NCBI GenBank assembly: GCA_013215145.1
Contig: JABSRP010000015.1
Location: forward strand, 160,890-224,889
Reading direction: 5' to 3'
Length of the DNA: 64,000 nt
Source: Pseudobacteriovorax sp.
GTDB lineage: Bacteria; Bdellovibrionota_B; Oligoflexia; Oligoflexales; Oligoflexaceae
Positions 15,785 to 25,695 of this stretch are shown here, piece after piece. Made by a program: the position numbers and the translations under genes. Position 1 is the first letter of the stretch, and every line of letters begins with the position of its first letter. The notes beneath the pieces are model-generated. The model was given only the letters and a program-made list of their open reading frames with translations. It had not been told where the DNA came from and made no database searches.

Positions 15785-16651
15785 TTAGGCAGATAGTTGA
15801 GATGCTTTCAACAGAGATCGAATCGTATCAATCATCTTTTCAGCATCAAATGGCTTCGCTAACCAAGCATTTACGCCTAGTTTTTTTCCAGCAACGATCA
15901 AATCAGGACGCGAATAGGCTGTCATGACAATGACTTTTGAAAAATCAGCCAGTTTCATTTTTCTAATCATTTTTAAAAATTGTATCCCGTTCATACCTGG
16001 CATTTTTAAGTCTGTTATCACGACTTTTACATCTGGGTTAGCGATTAGTTTTTTGAGTGCATCTTCGCCGCGATCTGATGTGATGACGGTATAGTGATGC
16101 TCTTCCAACACGATTCTATAGAGATCTAAAAGCTCTGATTCATCGTCTACAATGAGTATTTTAGGTGGGATTTCATGTCCATCTCTGTGAGCATGAATGT
16201 GATTGACCTCATCGGTGATCTTTTGATACTGCGGTCCGGTGTTTTCGTCCATATCTAGAGGAGTTTCTTCAGTTTGGTCATCATCATCCAGAGGAGTTTC
16301 GTCGGAAATATCTTCTTCGTCTGTGAGCAAGGGGGTTTCCTCATCTATTCCGGGATTTTCTCCTGCCTCAGGTTTTTTGTGTTCATCTTCCATTGAGGTT
16401 TCCTTCTGCCGCTCGGCTGCATCTGTTGATTCATCCTCAGACTCGTCTATAGTCTGCTGCAGCAGGACCACCTTTTTTTGGGCTACCTGGTGCCCTTGCT
16501 TTGCTGCTAATTGCCAGTAATGCATCGCTTTGTTCCAGTTAACAGGCCGATCTAACCCGACTTCATGTAGGAAGGCTAAATTAACCTGAGCTTCCACGTC
16601 ACCCGAGTCTGCTAACTCTTCAATTTTCAGAGGTTTTTCTTCCGATTCCAA
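15785..16651 (-). CDS. Sel1-repeat / response-regulator receiver protein
   Basis: Residues 10-60 contain Sel1-like repeats (VEAQVNLAFLHEVGLDRPVNW, then AMHYWQLAAKQGHQVAQKK). Residues 75-140 are an acidic linker with three copies of an ETPL motif (EETPLLTDEE, DETPLDDDD, EETPLDMDE). Residues 165-285 form an intact receiver: ILIVDDESELLDLY, the phosphoacceptor in VVITDLKMPGMNG, TAYS and LAKPFDAEK. The receiver is at the C-terminus and there is no DNA-binding domain, so output is probably by protein interaction through the repeats. The start is TTG with AGGAG 10 nt upstream. No kinase is adjacent. Confidence 0.85.
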   Translation of the reverse strand: MESEEKPLKIEELADSGDVEAQVNLAFLHEVGLDRPVNWNKAMHYWQLAAKQGHQVAQKKVVLLQQTIDESEDESTDAAERQKETSMEDEHKKPEAGENPGIDEETPLLTDEEDISDETPLDDDDQTEETPLDMDENTGPQYQKITDEVNHIHAHRDGHEIPPKILIVDDESELLDLYRIVLEEHHYTVITSDRGEDALKKLIANPDVKVVITDLKMPGMNGIQFLKMIRKMKLADFSKVIVMTAYSRPDLIVAGKKLGVNAWLAKPFDAEKMIDTIRSLLKASQLSA

Positions 16652-16759
16652 AACTATTAGACTCCTAACAGGACGTAAGTTGAATCGGTCAGACTATGAG
16701 GAAACTTGATGAAAGTACTAGGAAAATTTTGACCAAGTACTTTAATACTCAAAGAGACT

Positions 16760-19700
16760 TTAATTGGCTAATGAACTGGAAAGCTTGACCAAGCGATTGA
16801 TACTGGTAAATAGCACGGCCCCCTCCACCCGAGATCCAGGGAAAAGGTTTTCCAGGGCGACCCTGTAGGCGGAGAGTTGATTTCTGTATCCTCGTTCATG
16901 AGCGACGTCTTCTGCGCTGGTGTTAGGAGGAATATAGGTGCTTTTGTAGTCGACAAGCCAGATTTCTTTAGGGCTTTTCCAAAACACGAGATCCATTGTT
17001 CCGCGGATGAGTTGCTTGCCGTCATGATAAACGATATCTTTTTCAACCCAAAGCTTTTCTGAGGATTTTACATCTTGCCAAAATGGACTATTAAGTATAG
17101 AGGATATCTGCTCTTCAGCTAGGCCCAACTGTGGCTGATATTTCGCCGGAGCACTTCCCACAATGGACTCCCAATAATCACTTGGATTATGTGTTTCATC
17201 GATGGCTAGTAACTCAAGTCGCTTGTGAATATAGATCCCTAATTCTTTAGCAATGGTTCCGTAAGGATTCGGGCCGATGGACAGCTTGTGCTGGCTACGA
17301 TCATCGTCTTCCAAGAGCTTCGCGGGGGCTAGCGTTTTGACCTGTTGAAAATGGTTTTGCTGCCTCAGAATAGGGTAGGCAAAAGGCTCGGGTATCCTGG
17401 GCTGATGATTGGGTTCTTTGGTTTCAGGCGGTGTAGCAGTCCCTCGTTCGTGATAGGACAATATCGTCGATGGATCATGGTCTTTTCCTGAGATATGACA
17501 CAAACTCTGACCGATGTGCTCATAGTAACCGGCTTTTTTTCGAGAACCAAGCTTGCGACTCGCCGATAAAATTAAGTGATGCTTAGCTCGTGTTAATGCA
17601 ACGTAAAGTAGTCTTAGATTTTCTCTTTCGTCTTGATTTGCTGCCTCCTGGACAAGTTGATCGAAGAAAGGATGATCGATCGGTTGTGATTGTTTTGTGT
17701 CGCTGTAATAGAATCCAGGCTCTGCACCTGATTGTACTTTGATCCAATAGGGATCGGATCGCTCCCAAGCTTCTCCCAGGCCAACCAGTACCACCAGGGG
17801 ATATTCGAGGCCTTTCGATTTATGAATCGTCATAAGCGAAATTGCATTTTGACCAGCGGAAGCCACCGGCGTTTCGTCTTCCAGGGCCATGTCTTCTAAT
17901 TTCATTAAGATACTATGCAGGCTGAAATGTCCTGAATTTTGCAGACTATAAATCATTTCAATAAATGACTGAATGTTAGCCTCGCATATGGGAATTTCAT
18001 TTTCGGGGAAGGCAGCGCTATATCTCTGAAAAACCTTAAATTCCTTTATCAGATCGATAATTAGCTTCGGTGCTTGGGCTTTTTGAGATTTACTTAGGTA
18101 TCTCAAAAGTTTGTCACAAAAGCCGCTGTTCGTCGTATGAGTCTTTAGAAAAGATGATATGATCGACAATGGTAGTACCTTTTCATCCTGTTTTTTTTGC
18201 TCACCCTGTAGATATGCGAAAAAATTTGAATTTCTTAGCGGAGATAAAGGTGAGGCAAGCATGGCGCTGAAAGAAAGTAAATCATTTGGTTCGTTCAGAA
18301 ATTTGAGCAAATTGATGAAATCGCGAATCTCTTGCCGATCGAAAAATCCTTGGCTTTCCTCTCTTCTATAGTCCAGACCCTCTGCTCTCAGAGCTGCCGT
18401 AAAAGCGTTAACGTGAGTCGTTGACCGATACAGTATCGCACAGTCCTCAGGTTTGAGTCGGCGTACCGACTTACCATTAGGAATCATTAAGGGTTGCTCT
18501 ATCAGAAATTTCTTTAGCGTCTGAGCGATGAAGTTAGCCTCGTCTTCGATAGCGTCAGTGCCTTCAAACAGAGGACTCAATTGAAGGCTCCCTAAATTTG
18601 GGATAAACGGTTTTTCATCGAGAGTGGCTGTTTCATGTTTAGGAAACCTAGGAATCCTATCTGCGAACACTTCGTTTACCAAGTCTAAAACGATCTGGCT
18701 TGTGCGGTAGCTCTGGTTCAATTGAATGGGAACAACGCCTTTTGCCTCCAAGTAATCTGATGCTTCGTCGAGTATATCTGCATCAGCCTCTCTAAATCCG
18801 TAGATAGATTGCTTGGGGTCTCCCACTATAAAAACCGTAGGGCGTAACGTTGAGTTATAATCAAGCCCTGACCCAGAAAGGATCTCATCGGCAATACTCT
18901 TGAAAATACTCCACTGTAGACGGCTGGTATCTTGGAATTCATCTAGAAGTAAGTGATGGGTTTTTTGCTGAATGAGAAATCTTGCACCGATGGCATCTTC
19001 TTTAGCGAACAGGCTGAAGCAACCCTTAGAAAGGTCTTCAAATTCGACAATATCTTGAGAGGATTTTAGCCTTTGTCTCTCAGTTTCAAATATCGTAAAA
19101 GCCTTGCTGAGCCACTTTGCTATGTTATTTAGTTTAGTAACCTTAGTTTTGTTGAAGTAGCGATTTAGCGTGCTTTCCACCTCTAAGATCTCTGAAGACA
19201 ATAACTCTCTTTTTTTTCCTCGAATAATTTGTCCAGAAACTGAGAGACTTTTAGTAAGTAGCTTACTTTGAATTAAAGTTTCGATGCGGCCACTTTCAAC
19301 GGCTGCCAAGAAATCAGCCGCACGTTTCGTTTCTCCGGCTATTGTTTTGAGTGGGCTAGTCAGTTGATCCATGACGGTGGCTTCAGTCAGTAGCAGATCA
19401 TTTTCGCTTATACTATACTCGTGAATGCTAGTACCTAACACCTGCTGACATAGCCAGAAAAAGCTGCTGGATTTTCGCAGCTCCAGTAATCTGTTATAGG
19501 CTTCATCAGGAGTCATACCTTCTGGAATATGCTGGCTATCAAAAATCTTTGCACAGGCAAACTCCCACGCAAGTCCATCTAACTCTGTAGACTTTGAAGC
19601 GCTGGGAATGTCATAATTGGGAGGAAAGGCAAAGGTGGGATCAAATTTAGCTTCCTCTTTAAACTTATTCACCCAATCCAAAAAAATACTATCAATGGTC

Positions 19701-20044
19701 GTAATCTGTAAGCTCTGTGTTCTTGCTAAAATAGTATGCGCAACGTCTTCAGGCGTTAGTGGAGGACACACCTGATCCTTGGGCTCGGTTTTATAGAACT
19801 CGCCAATCCCATCATTATATTCCTGACGTGCCGACTGATTGGAAAGCAGCTGAGCTGCGTCATGGATGATGCGTTCACGCATCTCAGCGGCGGCTTTCTT
19901 GGTAAAGGTAATGGCAAGGATCGCATCGGGACTGGCCCCAGCACCGACCAAATTTAAGAATCTTCGACTGAGCTGATAGGTTTTCCCAGAACCTGCTGAT
20001 GCTTTGACGATACAAGAGATATACGGATTTTGTGGATGATTCAT
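16760..20044 (-). CDS. addA: AddA/RecB-like helicase-nuclease
   Basis: This is a UvrD/RecB superfamily 1A helicase with a C-terminal RecB-family nuclease, acting in double-strand break end resection. Walker A ASAGSGKT lies near residue 15 and motif II LLLDEFQDTS near 366. GDPKQSIYGFREAD lies near 410, IHKSKGLEYP near 738 and YVALTRAKHH near 818. The nuclease motifs RGTMDLVFW and LVDYKST near 1015-1032 supply the catalytic Asp, Asp and Lys. Its start overlaps the stop of the addB-like gene by four bases (ATGA). The length of 1094 residues fits AddA. No recC or recD is present. Confidence 0.93.
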   Translation of the reverse strand: MNHPQNPYISCIVKASAGSGKTYQLSRRFLNLVGAGASPDAILAITFTKKAAAEMRERIIHDAAQLLSNQSARQEYNDGIGEFYKTEPKDQVCPPLTPEDVAHTILARTQSLQITTIDSIFLDWVNKFKEEAKFDPTFAFPPNYDIPSASKSTELDGLAWEFACAKIFDSQHIPEGMTPDEAYNRLLELRKSSSFFWLCQQVLGTSIHEYSISENDLLLTEATVMDQLTSPLKTIAGETKRAADFLAAVESGRIETLIQSKLLTKSLSVSGQIIRGKKRELLSSEILEVESTLNRYFNKTKVTKLNNIAKWLSKAFTIFETERQRLKSSQDIVEFEDLSKGCFSLFAKEDAIGARFLIQQKTHHLLLDEFQDTSRLQWSIFKSIADEILSGSGLDYNSTLRPTVFIVGDPKQSIYGFREADADILDEASDYLEAKGVVPIQLNQSYRTSQIVLDLVNEVFADRIPRFPKHETATLDEKPFIPNLGSLQLSPLFEGTDAIEDEANFIAQTLKKFLIEQPLMIPNGKSVRRLKPEDCAILYRSTTHVNAFTAALRAEGLDYRREESQGFFDRQEIRDFINLLKFLNEPNDLLSFSAMLASPLSPLRNSNFFAYLQGEQKKQDEKVLPLSIISSFLKTHTTNSGFCDKLLRYLSKSQKAQAPKLIIDLIKEFKVFQRYSAAFPENEIPICEANIQSFIEMIYSLQNSGHFSLHSILMKLEDMALEDETPVASAGQNAISLMTIHKSKGLEYPLVVLVGLGEAWERSDPYWIKVQSGAEPGFYYSDTKQSQPIDHPFFDQLVQEAANQDERENLRLLYVALTRAKHHLILSASRKLGSRKKAGYYEHIGQSLCHISGKDHDPSTILSYHERGTATPPETKEPNHQPRIPEPFAYPILRQQNHFQQVKTLAPAKLLEDDDRSQHKLSIGPNPYGTIAKELGIYIHKRLELLAIDETHNPSDYWESIVGSAPAKYQPQLGLAEEQISSILNSPFWQDVKSSEKLWVEKDIVYHDGKQLIRGTMDLVFWKSPKEIWLVDYKSTYIPPNTSAEDVAHERGYRNQLSAYRVALENLFPGSRVEGAVLFTSINRLVKLSSSLAN

Positions 20045-22866
20045 CGAAGGGTCTCCAAGTACTGGTGCAAACGATCCTGAGAGGCTACGTAATCCGATTG
20101 GTCAGGGGAATCTTTTCGGCAAACCGAAGAAAACTGGCACATTCCACACTGACTGGGATCAGCATAGTACGCCGTCTCCTCGAGCAAACTGGACTCGCGC
20201 CATTGCCAAATGCGTTTGACGCCGTCCCTGATGCTTTGAATATCTGGACTTTGCTTTCCTGCCAGCCCCTTTTTCATAGCCTCATCTTTAAGCTCTGGAC
20301 TAATGCCATGACATTGCCACTCTCCTAGAAGGATACTCCAAAAACCTGCAATAACTGGGCTTGTCGCATATTGCGATGCCTCTAAGCAAAGCGCATAGAG
20401 TCCAATTTGAGGTTGTGTTCCGCAGGACGTTTCTGTCTTACTGGGTAAACGCTTACGTTTGAAATCAGTAAGCACCAAGCCGCTTTGAAATTTATCAAGG
20501 GAGTCAATGGTTCCTCCAACAAATCGCCGACTCTCATTGATGGTCATGGATACAGATTTTTGGTTATCCAGATCTTTAATGGGAAGTTCTTTTTGCGCTT
20601 CCGAAAACCTGTGCCACTGACCATCGTAAATTTTTATTAGATGGTTGGCTAAAGCTGGCCAAGCGTGGAGCTTCAACTGATAGAACAAAGGTTTGCTATC
20701 AATTGAGGTTGGTCCATGCTTTATCGTAAGAGACTCTAATTCGATAAGTAACCAGTTTTTGTACTGTTGGATGTCGCTAAAGGTGGGGGGAGTTTTTTCA
20801 AAAAGCTTTTCCACGACTTTATGGAGCCAATTACCTTCATCTCTCTTGTCGTTCGGGTCACGAAACTTCCAGACGTCAATCCGTTGTTGACTGATATAAA
20901 ATTGTAGTGGGCAGTTGATGAGTTTCGTTAATCGACTGGCGGAAACGTATGTTAAGTCGCCGGGATCTAAAGGGTAATGATCTTTACCAAATTCTTCTGT
21001 CTCACCTGGCAGTTCCTCAAGACTCCATAAGTCTCTTACGCTCAAGTGTTCACTCACGGGATCAAGGCGCTTTTCGGCAGCCAGGCGATCGGCAAACCTC
21101 GATCTTACCGTAGCAACTGAGTCTATATATTGGCAGCGTGATAAGATGATTTGTGGAATGCGATTCTTGATTAGATAAAAGGTCTGGTCTTCCATAGACT
21201 CAAGGTATTCCCAGCCTAAAAAACCCATTTGTTTTTTTAAATGGTTATCCAATAGCTCGTCTTTTGGAATCGCTTTGGGGAAGAATCCTTCATTCGCACC
21301 GATAAGAATCAAAACATCAAATGGATAGTATCTAGATTCGGAAAGACTCAGTACCTGCACGCCTTCCAGAGGCTCGCCAATCTGTCGAAGATCTTGGTTT
21401 AGCAGTTGATCGTTGAGTATTTGACAAAACTCGTCTCTGGAATATAGGTTTCGAGTGAGCTGATCGATAGAAACCATACTATCGTTAAAGTTTTTTAGTA
21501 TTGTTAGTGTTGCCTCTCGAAAATTGTCTTCCAAAAAAGACTCAACCTGAAAGGTTTTACAGATATCATTCAAATACTCCACCCAGGAGACAAGAGACAA
21601 ACGCTCTTCGGGAAACGCGTTGAGGAAAGCTTGGAACTCCGCTGCCATAGATTCGTCAACCAGTTCCGATGCGAGGTAGTCATAAATATCATAGAACCCT
21701 TGAGTTATGACCTCGTAGTTCATTTGCCAGCTGTGTTTCAGTTGATTCGCTTCGAGATAGTGACTGGTAATCGGATCTTTTAACCAGTCGAATAAGGGCT
21801 CTAATTTGAAATTGCTTTGCATCGCCGTCAAGAACTTACTTAACCATTGTCCAAAACTGCTTCGCTGCAACGATCTTGTCATGGCTAAATTATCGTTAGC
21901 AAAATTGCTATCAGCTAAACTCTCGACAATCTGCCCATAGAGCCCTTCCTGACTAAGAATGATCCCAATATTTGCTGGCGAAACACCCTGCTGAATGTAG
22001 GTATCTGCGATTTTACGTGCGTTAATAATCTCGTGTAGAGGACTAGAATTGTTGCTGAGAATAATTTGTGAAGCATGCTCCTTCGAGTCTTCATTTTTTT
22101 GCCACTCAACCTCGCAAACTGGCGACAGGAAGTCTACGATGTGAGCTAAAGGAGAGACTTGGGTCTTTGACTCCTGAGGCTTTGTCAGCCAAAAATCGAC
22201 ATTTTCACAGCGGGACATACCTGCTATTAAAGGATACCAAGATCGAGCGAGGCTAGTCATGCCAACCACACAGCAGCGACTATAACGGTTCAGTAGTTCT
22301 TCTATCGCCGGTTCGCTTGTGGCGGCAATATCTGCAAAGTACTGCTGTTTTACTTTCTTTCCTAATTGAGAAATATGTTTCATAAAGGTGTCTATGACGG
22401 CTTTGATCTCGTTAAGACGTCGTCCCAATGAGTCAATATGCTGATCCGAGTGATAGATATTATCCTTCAGGTAGAGCTCACCATTTTTAAATGCTTGCTC
22501 GATGATATGGTTATCAAACATTTCACCGATGAGAAGCCGAATTTCGCGTTCCTGCCCTGGAGTGACGTAATCAAGGGAGCTATTTTTTATGATTTCTAGA
22601 ATCATAAGTTCTATGCTGGATTCCTCTAACAGGTTTGGGGGCTCGGCGCTGAGAGTGAGAAGTAGCGACTCAAGGGTCATAATCTTGGGAGGAATATACG
22701 AGCTCAATTCTTGTCCAAGTGCGGCAACAAAGCGCGTCCCAAGCCTTTGAGTCGGCAGTATCAGTAACTCGTCAGAAAAGTCTTTCTGATCCTTGGTGCA
22801 AAAGTAGTTGATGAGTTCCTGAACGAAGCAACGGTCACTTGCAAATAGCTTCAGACTTGCCGGCAT
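20041..22866 (-). CDS. addB: AddB-like nuclease subunit with Fe-S cluster motif
   Basis: This 941-residue protein pairs with AddA in an AddAB-type end-processing enzyme. The N-terminal half is a degenerate helicase-like region. The C-terminus is a PD-(D/E)XK nuclease: TDFKRKR near residue 799, a downstream Q-x3-Y (QPQIGLYAL), and a cysteine cluster made of LINCPLQFYI near 649 and CGMCQFSSVC near 905, the spacing known for the AddB [4Fe-4S] staple. The middle contains GANEGFFP, a typical AddB motif. GGAG lies 7 nt before the ATG. It is the first gene of the two-gene operon and diverges from the barrel-like gene at 23025. Confidence 0.88.
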   Translation of the reverse strand: MPASLKLFASDRCFVQELINYFCTKDQKDFSDELLILPTQRLGTRFVAALGQELSSYIPPKIMTLESLLLTLSAEPPNLLEESSIELMILEIIKNSSLDYVTPGQEREIRLLIGEMFDNHIIEQAFKNGELYLKDNIYHSDQHIDSLGRRLNEIKAVIDTFMKHISQLGKKVKQQYFADIAATSEPAIEELLNRYSRCCVVGMTSLARSWYPLIAGMSRCENVDFWLTKPQESKTQVSPLAHIVDFLSPVCEVEWQKNEDSKEHASQIILSNNSSPLHEIINARKIADTYIQQGVSPANIGIILSQEGLYGQIVESLADSNFANDNLAMTRSLQRSSFGQWLSKFLTAMQSNFKLEPLFDWLKDPITSHYLEANQLKHSWQMNYEVITQGFYDIYDYLASELVDESMAAEFQAFLNAFPEERLSLVSWVEYLNDICKTFQVESFLEDNFREATLTILKNFNDSMVSIDQLTRNLYSRDEFCQILNDQLLNQDLRQIGEPLEGVQVLSLSESRYYPFDVLILIGANEGFFPKAIPKDELLDNHLKKQMGFLGWEYLESMEDQTFYLIKNRIPQIILSRCQYIDSVATVRSRFADRLAAEKRLDPVSEHLSVRDLWSLEELPGETEEFGKDHYPLDPGDLTYVSASRLTKLINCPLQFYISQQRIDVWKFRDPNDKRDEGNWLHKVVEKLFEKTPPTFSDIQQYKNWLLIELESLTIKHGPTSIDSKPLFYQLKLHAWPALANHLIKIYDGQWHRFSEAQKELPIKDLDNQKSVSMTINESRRFVGGTIDSLDKFQSGLVLTDFKRKRLPSKTETSCGTQPQIGLYALCLEASQYATSPVIAGFWSILLGEWQCHGISPELKDEAMKKGLAGKQSPDIQSIRDGVKRIWQWRESSLLEETAYYADPSQCGMCQFSSVCRKDSPDQSDYVASQDRLHQYLETLR

Positions 22867-23024
22867 TTATGATCTCCATAAGACGTTGCAAAATTCCCAA
22901 AGGTTTTGGGCTCCTATTTAAGCACAGCTGAGCTGGGAAGTTAAGCAATCTAGGGTTCCCTTCAAGATCGTTGAAACTTTACCGAAACCTTATTGGTTCC
23001 GGGTAAATAGAAGGAGGTTAGGCG

Positions 23025-23618
23025 TTGAAAGCGATCGTGAGGGTGATACTTTTACTACTTTTTTCTAAGAGTGCGTTTGGTCAGGCCAATAGCCTAACGT
23101 TAGATCTGGCGGCGTTTTATTTTCAGACGAAAGAAGAGCGAGCTAACAATAATGGTGATACGACAAAATATGAGCAGAGCTACCTCTTTTATAGCCTCGG
23201 TTTATGCTACCGATTTACGACGTTTTGTCTTGGAGGCAAATATTACAGCGGTGAAATCGGTAGCTTAAACTCAAGTGGTATCGTGGACGGGCAGTTGGAG
23301 TATGAGGGTTTTGGCGTTACGTTTGGTGCCTTCCCTGACAATTGGAGCCTTCAGTTGACTTATTTTTTAAGTGCTGAAAAGCGCATTGGAGATGCCGGAT
23401 TTGCTGGCGATACGAATATTGAATATCCGGCAAAACAGGCCTACCTCATCGATATAGCTTACGGATTTAAGGCCGGTTCATTTTCCGTTGGACCCATGCT
23501 GAGAATCAGTGAGTTTAGCTACGACAAGAGGACTGTGGCTGGCGTCGAGTCTAGTCTGGCCAATACCGAGAAAGACAGTATGCAGATGCCCATGGTGGCG
23601 TTTTGGATGGGTTTTTAG
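23025..23618 (+). CDS. Secreted, outer-membrane beta-barrel-like protein
   Basis: I do not recognise the family. Residues 1-20 are a signal peptide ending SAFGQA. The mature part of about 177 residues is a succession of amphipathic strands with aromatic girdles (YLFYSLGLCYRF, FGVTFGAF, WSLQLTYFL, YLIDIAYGF), ending in AFWMGF with the terminal Phe of outer-membrane barrels. Eight strands would fit this size. Two cysteines lie close together (CYRFTTFC). The start is TTG with AGGAGG about 8 nt upstream. The stop overlaps the convergent M28 peptidase stop. Confidence 0.7.
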   Translation: MKAIVRVILLLLFSKSAFGQANSLTLDLAAFYFQTKEERANNNGDTTKYEQSYLFYSLGLCYRFTTFCLGGKYYSGEIGSLNSSGIVDGQLEYEGFGVTFGAFPDNWSLQLTYFLSAEKRIGDAGFAGDTNIEYPAKQAYLIDIAYGFKAGSFSVGPMLRISEFSYDKRTVAGVESSLANTEKDSMQMPMVAFWMGF

Positions 23619-25264
23619 GAACCGTTTGTGGTAATGGCAACATCCCGTCGAAGCAATAGTTCATGTTCGGCGTTGTATGCCCAGACGCGGTAGTTCGCCC
23701 CTGAGTTTATCGCAACGGCTTCGGTTCGGTAGAATATCAGTCGCCCACTACTCGTCTCGGTATTTTGTGAGTAATAAAGTCGTTCCGAAGCGCAATCTAA
23801 GCTTTCAGCGGATTCTATGCGACAAATTTCAACCACCGATACTGTGCCTGGGACACTTGCCGACAAAAACCACTTTCCCGATTCCTGTGACGCTAAGGCC
23901 GCCAGGTAAACATCGCCACTGGCCGGCAGTACCTGAGTGAGGTCTGTCGCAGCATAGGCGCTTTCTAAGCTGCGAAGTCCTGCATAGTGTGATAAATAAG
24001 TCATGGCAAGTTTGGCAATATTTGCTGCCAGGGAAGGGTTATTTGCTCGATCGATGGTATCGGAAAAGCTATGAATGGCGCGATTGTAGGCGAGGGGATC
24101 CTCAAAGGCAAAAAGAGTCGGAATGCCGACTTGATAAAAAGAACGGTGATCGGAGGTAGCGCCTTGGGGAAGAAAGCCTTGTCCAAACGTAAATCCCTGA
24201 TAGTTGGTCATAAAATTAATAGCACTGCGATTGGTATCATTGCTAGTATCGTCCCGAACGAGATATATGATGCCGTCGTCTCCATTCTCTCCGTATAAAG
24301 CCATGTCTACTTGCATCATTCCAACGATATCACTGCGATTATTGGCAATATCCTGGCTGCCGATGAGACCAATTTCTTCTGCAGCATAGGCTTGAAGTTC
24401 GATATTGCGCTGAAAACTCAGGTTATTTTGGGCGATGATGCGATAGATTTGAAGCAGCACAGCAAGGCCGCTGGCATCATCGTCGGCTCCCGGGGCCGCG
24501 GCATTGACTCCAGCAAAGTTAATACTATCTAAGTGGGCTCCAATCACTATGGTTTCATCGGTCTTTATCTCGCCAGGTATTTTGACAATGACGCTTTTTT
24601 GAGTAACACGTGGGTGCTCCTGAAGGGATATGGTCGCTCCAGAAAAGTCACCGGTAGCCTCGATAAATAAGTCTTGAAGGAATTCGGAAGCGACCGTGCC
24701 CGTAGAATGATGCCTTGACTCAAGACTGGATATTAAGGTGACATCCTCCAGTATTTGATCCTGCGACACTTGAGGATATAATGTCTCGATCTCGTTAAGT
24801 GTCACGAGGGATGAAAATATGGGAGCCTTCAGTGCATCGACCGCAGCCAAGCGAGAGTTGGGATCGAGAACCTGTATCAGACCACAGGCGCTACCAGCTT
24901 CATGGACCGTCTGGGCAAGAAGATTGAGTTCGTCCATGCTCGAGACTTCTACCAAAGCAATGTCAGAGTAAAAGTCATAGCTTTCGGACGTTAAAACCTT
25001 TGAGGATTTGATCACGCTTAGTGCGAGTTGATGACTTCTCGGGTATTTGACGATGGCGAGCATGGAATCGGCATCAGTATCTGGAATCTCGACTCCAGAT
25101 AGGCTAAACCAGCGATCGTGCCAGACGGTTTGCGGATTTATTTGTGCGGAGATAAACTCAGGTTGGGACGGCAGGCAAAAGGATGCCTGAGCCCAAATAA
25201 TAGAGGTCCAAACTAGAAGTCTATTCATCATCGATATCGGTGAACGTGGCTGCCGAATTTTCAT
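23615..25264 (-). CDS. Secreted M28-family zinc aminopeptidase
   Basis: The catalytic domain matches M28 leucine-aminopeptidase-like enzymes with two zinc ions. The metal ligands appear in order: IGAHLDS near residue 242, PGADDDASG near 260, the general base and ligand AAEEIGLIGS near 295, an Asp in VDMALYG and the late His in TSDHRSF. A signal peptide near residues 13-30 (LLVWTSIIWAQASFC) directs export. About 130 residues after the catalytic domain form a beta-rich C-terminal region of unknown role. The preferred ATG at 25264 has GGAG 9 nt upstream and lies inside the 3' end of the small lipoprotein gene (44-nt overlap); ATGs at 25231 and 25228 are alternatives. Confidence 0.9.
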   Translation of the reverse strand: MKIRQPRSPISMMNRLLVWTSIIWAQASFCLPSQPEFISAQINPQTVWHDRWFSLSGVEIPDTDADSMLAIVKYPRSHQLALSVIKSSKVLTSESYDFYSDIALVEVSSMDELNLLAQTVHEAGSACGLIQVLDPNSRLAAVDALKAPIFSSLVTLNEIETLYPQVSQDQILEDVTLISSLESRHHSTGTVASEFLQDLFIEATGDFSGATISLQEHPRVTQKSVIVKIPGEIKTDETIVIGAHLDSINFAGVNAAAPGADDDASGLAVLLQIYRIIAQNNLSFQRNIELQAYAAEEIGLIGSQDIANNRSDIVGMMQVDMALYGENGDDGIIYLVRDDTSNDTNRSAINFMTNYQGFTFGQGFLPQGATSDHRSFYQVGIPTLFAFEDPLAYNRAIHSFSDTIDRANNPSLAANIAKLAMTYLSHYAGLRSLESAYAATDLTQVLPASGDVYLAALASQESGKWFLSASVPGTVSVVEICRIESAESLDCASERLYYSQNTETSSGRLIFYRTEAVAINSGANYRVWAYNAEHELLLRRDVAITTNGS

Positions 25265-25418
25265 AATCGCTTTCTCCGGACCATGAGGTTGGGTAATAGC
25301 TGCTATTGTCTGTGGATTCGTTCTTCGAAGATTTTTGGCTACATTGCCAATTTGCCATCATCACCCCAGCGAGAAGAAGAGCTAGTAAGGCTGACATGGG
25401 TAGAGACTTTAGAGGCAT
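25221..25418 (-). CDS. Small lipoprotein
   Basis: This 65-residue protein has a signal peptide (LPMSALLALLLAGVMMANWQC) with the lipidated Cys at about residue 26, then about 39 polar residues rich in Ser, Asp and Glu. AAGGA 7 nt before the ATG supports a real gene. It overlaps the 5' end of the M28 peptidase gene in another frame, which suggests translational coupling. It may be an anchor or partner for the peptidase; that is inference only. Confidence 0.65.
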   Translation of the reverse strand: MPLKSLPMSALLALLLAGVMMANWQCSQKSSKNESTDNSSYYPTSWSGESDYENSAATFTDIDDE

Positions 25419-25695
25419 ACTGAGTTCCTTAGAAACCTACGTTTTCTTCTAAAAGGCCATGTTTTCAAGCCACACACGGCCTTATTATCTCACATTCTAA
25501 GGCAACGAGTGTAAAAAAGAGGCAAGGGAGGTAGGTTTATGGTGATCTTAATATTCTAAAATTAATGAAAAAATTGGCAGGTTTGAGGTCTCGGTCTAGT
25601 TCTATTTGACGCAATCTTTACGTTTTGGAAAATTTTCCTGAAGTTCTTTTGTCAATCGTCCGATTGCGATTCTAAATACTGCTTAGGACTTAGCT

